Shown piece by piece: positions 60,914 through 64,000 of a DNA stretch of 64,000 nt. The DNA comes from Gonium pectorale (Eukaryota; Chlorophyta; Chlorophyceae; Chlamydomonadales; Volvocaceae). The notes below the pieces were generated by a model, which was given only the letters and a program-made list of their open reading frames with translations, searched no databases and had not been told where the DNA came from. Each line of letters begins with the position of its first letter. Positions within the stretch are counted from its first letter, which is position 1. The stretch covers positions 1,471,521-1,535,520 of the forward strand of contig LSYV01000007.1 of assembly GCA_001584585.1 (NCBI GenBank), read 5' to 3'. The position numbers and the translations under genes are program-made.

Positions 60914-63777
60914 TCATGATCGCGCAGCAGCCGTCCGCGCCACCGTCCGCCGCCGCCGGCTGTACTGCGGCGCCGCCACCACCTCCACCGCCACCCCTGC
61001 CCCCTCCGCGTCCGTGTTCGCCCGCGGCCCCAGTCTCTTGACCATGTAGTGCCCCTCCAGCTCGTAGCCCAGCTTGCGGTAGTAGTGGCGGGTGCCCACT
61101 CCGCTGATGACGGCGATCTTGGTGGAGCGGTGCTCGGTGAGCGCGATGCGCTCCGCCTCCGCCATCAGCAGGCTGCCGTAGCCCTGTGCGGGGAAACGCG
61201 TGGCGGGCGTTGTCGGGCGGGCAGAAGTAATGACGACGGGGGAGGGGGGCCGGGGGCGTAAGGCAATGCGAAACCTCACACAGGCGGGGTTCGCGAGCGG
61301 AGGAGGCGGGGGCATACGGAAGTCACGCAGGATGTGGGTCAGGGGAGACGTGAGGATCAGGAGGGCGTACAGATAAATTTGGGGGGGGGTAGCACTGTCG
61401 TCCCTGCCGCTGCCATAGGAGCCGCGCAGAGGGCTCTGCACGCCCGCACGCGCGCCGCCGCACCTGGTGCTGGTGGTTGGCCGTGTCACGCGCGTGTACG
61501 GCGACCGCGGTACCGTACACGTGTAGCTCCCGTACCATGGACACGCGGCCCACGAGCTCCGGCTGGCGGCTGGAGTCGGGGCCTGCGGTGGGGCGAGGTT
61601 AGGTGAGTTGCGGCGGGGCAGCCGAGCGAATGGCTTGGCAAAGCCGGGAAGAATGAGGCCGGCAGCGCCCGCCGACGGTGTTGTATGCCCCAGCCCGCCG
61701 GTTGGCGCTGCTGTGCCCCGCTCCCCGCGCACCTGCCAGCTTCCGCAGCCGCAGCAGCCCCACCAGGATGTCCTGCGGAAGCATGGGAGTCAAGGGGTCA
61801 GTCCCTGCAGGTGAAACAGTGCAGGAGCCGCCGGGTTCGCGTATACTGCCACACCGTCTTGAACGCGCAGCTCGCGGTTCACAAAACACGTACGTCGGCA
61901 CTGTCATCCCAAATGAAACGAAGCCATAGCGATCACGGGGGCGCGTACGGAAACGGGGCCTCGGAAGTGGTATGGACGTATGCGCGTGCACGACAGCTGC
62001 TTCGAACCGTACCGTACGGCCTGCCGTACAGGTGCCGCTGCACATGCACGGCTGCACATGCAAGCCTGGGCAGCACACGGCCCACATAGGCTGGGGTCGG
62101 CGTACCCCACCGGCCCCCCCTCGCATGCCGTCCCAGTTTCCCCCCTCGCGTGCTCCACTCCTCGCCCCCGCCCCCCTCCGCTTTCCCCACCCGGCTCAGA
62201 CCCCAGCGCTCGCAGCAACCCCCCCTCACCCCCTGCCTCGCCGCCCCCTCCCCCGTGACTCCACTCTCTTTCCCGGCGCTTCCCCTCACCCTGCCACCCT
62301 CACCCACCTGTCGCGGATCCTCGTACGCCAGGAAGGTCTCCCACCCCCCATTGGCCGCGTAGTCCCGCCGCAGCAGCTCCACCTCCTGCGGCCGCACGTC
62401 GCCGCCCCCGTGCAGCTCCTGGATGCCCACCTCCCGGGTGCGCACGTCCCTGGGGGTGGGGGTGGGAGTGTCGGGAGTGAGGCGCAGGGGTGGGTTAATG
62501 GTGCGAGCAGGGATGCGCGTGCGGGTGGGGTACTGAGGTTCTTCAAGTAAGAAGAAGTGGCTGTGGGGGTCAAGGGGGAGACATGGGGGTTCGCGGGCTC
62601 GACACGGTCGCTGGAGGAATGACGCGACAAGGGAGGGCCCAGGACGCAAGGCAGGACTGGCAGAAAGGGCGATGCGCGAGGACACCGAGATGGGGGCCGC
62701 AAGCGCTGCTGCAGGCAGCGCACCGCAGCTATGTGCGAGCCTCTGGGCGCCGTTGCCGGCCAGCATCCCCCTCCCAACCTGCCCCTTTACCCGTGTCCAC
62801 ATCATCTTCGCCTGGCCCCCATTCCCCGTGCCCAGCGTCCTGCCGCCCTGCAGCCCCGCCGGCCCCACCTGCACCGCAGCCCCAGGGCCGCCATCCTGGC
62901 CAGCGCCAGCTCGCGCAGGTTGCCCTTGTCCACCCCCGCGGTCACCAGCGGCATGGGGATGTCCCGCTGGATGCGGTACACGCGGACCTGGGAGGGGAGG
63001 GGGGGCCGGGGGGAGGGAGGGGGAGGGGGAGGGGGAGGGGGAGGGGGAGGGGGAGGGGAGGGGCGGCCCAAAGGAGAAGGTTTGATCAACGGACTGGTCG
63101 CCATCAGCAATCGTCCAACCGGCGGGGTGGGGGCTAGGTGGATGCCCGGTGGAAACGACCGTCGGGCGTTGGCTTGGTGGTAGGAGGCGCGGACGCAACA
63201 ACATGCAGTTTGGACGTGGTGTGGGGATCCCACCCAAGTCGGCTGGGTGTGCATGCAGGGGTGCTGGCGGGTGGGCGGGCGGGCGGGCGGCACAACCTGG
63301 CATCCCCACCACTCCTGGGCGCGAGAGGGGGAGCCGCACCGTCACAAAACCAGCATCGCCGTCCCCCTCCGCCATTGACGCTACCACAGCAACTCCTCCC
63401 CCCGGCACACACAATCCGCGCTGCGCCTTGTCCTCGTCCCCTCGACCCCCGATCCTGTCCACACATCCAGTCCACGCATACCGGCACCACTTGCCATCAC
63501 AAGGACGCTCTTGCATTCCCTGTAGCCCACACTCACCCAACCGCCCATTGACCCGCACTGCCCTCACGCACGCTCCCTACCACGCAGGCAGCACACTCCT
63601 TATCCTGCACCCGCGCCGCGCAGACCGCCGCCCCTCCCTCCCCCCCCCCCCACACACCGCCACGTTGGCTCACCCAGGGCGGCACCAGCGCCAGCACGCG
63701 GGCCACCAGGTCCACCAGCTTATCGGGCGGGTAGTTGCGGTACAGCCCCCGCTTCCACAGCTCGTACAGGCCCGTAC
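60914..63777 (-). CDS. ELP3: Elongator complex protein 3 (ELP3), C-terminal part, 5' end outside the window
   Basis: Exons in transcript order: 63777-63674, 62987-62869, 62449-62308, 61772-61733, 61582-61464, 61183-60914; 264 codons, phases agree; upstream exons lie beyond the window. ELP3 is the catalytic subunit of Elongator, which modifies wobble uridines of tRNA using a radical-SAM domain (not in this window) and an acetyl-CoA-binding GNAT-type domain (here). Near-invariant family motifs: [107 protein letters not shown] and [19 protein letters not shown]. After MVKRL, where ELP3 usually ends or nearly ends, there is an extra ~38-residue Ala/Arg-rich tail. Confidence 0.95.
63001..63064 (+). 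repeat. G-rich (GGGGGA)n tract in an ELP3 intron
   Basis: About eight GGGGGA units plus flanking G runs; G-quadruplex-prone on the plus strand and C-rich on the transcript. It begins 14 nt upstream (in the transcript) of the 62987 exon, so it forms that intron's pyrimidine tract. Confidence 0.9.
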
Positions 63778-63929
63778 CTGACGTACGGCACCGGAGGCCG
63801 GGCAGGCGGCACGAACACGCTTCTTACGGGGCGCGCCAGTGGGCAGCGAGGTGAGCGTTAGGGACGGGGGAGGCGCGGGCGGGGTTGAGGGCAGCGAGAG
63901 GGCGAGCCGTGTCCGCCACGTCCGAGCGG

Positions 63930-64000
63930 GGGGGGGGNGCGCGCGCGCACGACGACGCGCGCGCGACCGCGTCGCCGTCGCGCCCCCGACCCGTCCCGTC
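63930..64000. other. Low-quality or contig-end-like sequence
   Basis: A G run with one N at 63937, then an alternating CG-rich stretch unlike the rest of the window. Confidence 0.5.

Noticed and set aside
61933..63567. 544-codon minus-strand ORF
   Set aside because: It reads through ELP3 introns, and only short parts agree with true ELP3 exons; the spliced model explains the conserved motifs.

Overview
This window is nuclear DNA from a volvocine or related chlamydomonadalean green alga. The signs are intron-dense genes with short GC-rich exons and GT-AG introns, TGTAA poly(A) signals downstream of most genes, GC-ending codons, and a gene set that mixes plant-type genes (sucrose-phosphatase, a plastid S1-domain protein) with a motile-cilium gene (CFAP65). 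Two N runs (4917-4936 and 37930-38853) mark a draft assembly. The last ~70 bases look like poor contig-end sequence. I rebuilt the genes by hand from splice sites, phase agreement and protein motifs. In every joined model below the phases agree, and totals are multiples of three where both ends are visible.

Layout. 2-3589 (+): 3' part of a GT31 glycosyltransferase. 6515-10492 (-): S1-domain protein resembling plastid pTAC10/PAP3. 12254-14105 (+): Ser/Thr kinase with an H-G-D catalytic loop. 16808-18395 (-): unknown protein. 20079-24244 and 26355-30782 (both +): a tandem pair of GNAT-like (Acetyltransf_6-type) paralogues. 34102-35129 (-): atypical SDR/NmrA-like protein. 35931-42004 (-): ribosome-biogenesis factor NOP53, interrupted by the large gap. 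42442-46906 (+): sucrose-6-phosphate phosphatase with a 12-nt microexon. 47782-48269 (-): 88-aa three-exon gene. 48689-49584 (+): 156-aa unknown protein. 50555-59947 (+): complete 16-exon CFAP65. 60914-63777 (-): C-terminal third of ELP3, running off the window.

The genes do not form one pathway; the order looks like ordinary algal gene order. Local points of interest are divergent pairs with short shared promoters (NOP53/SPP, 48269/48689), convergent pairs with close 3' ends (CFAP65/ELP3), the tandem GNAT duplication, and three families of short dispersed repeats, two of which sit wholly or partly in introns. I found no tRNA, rRNA, CRISPR array or complete transposon.
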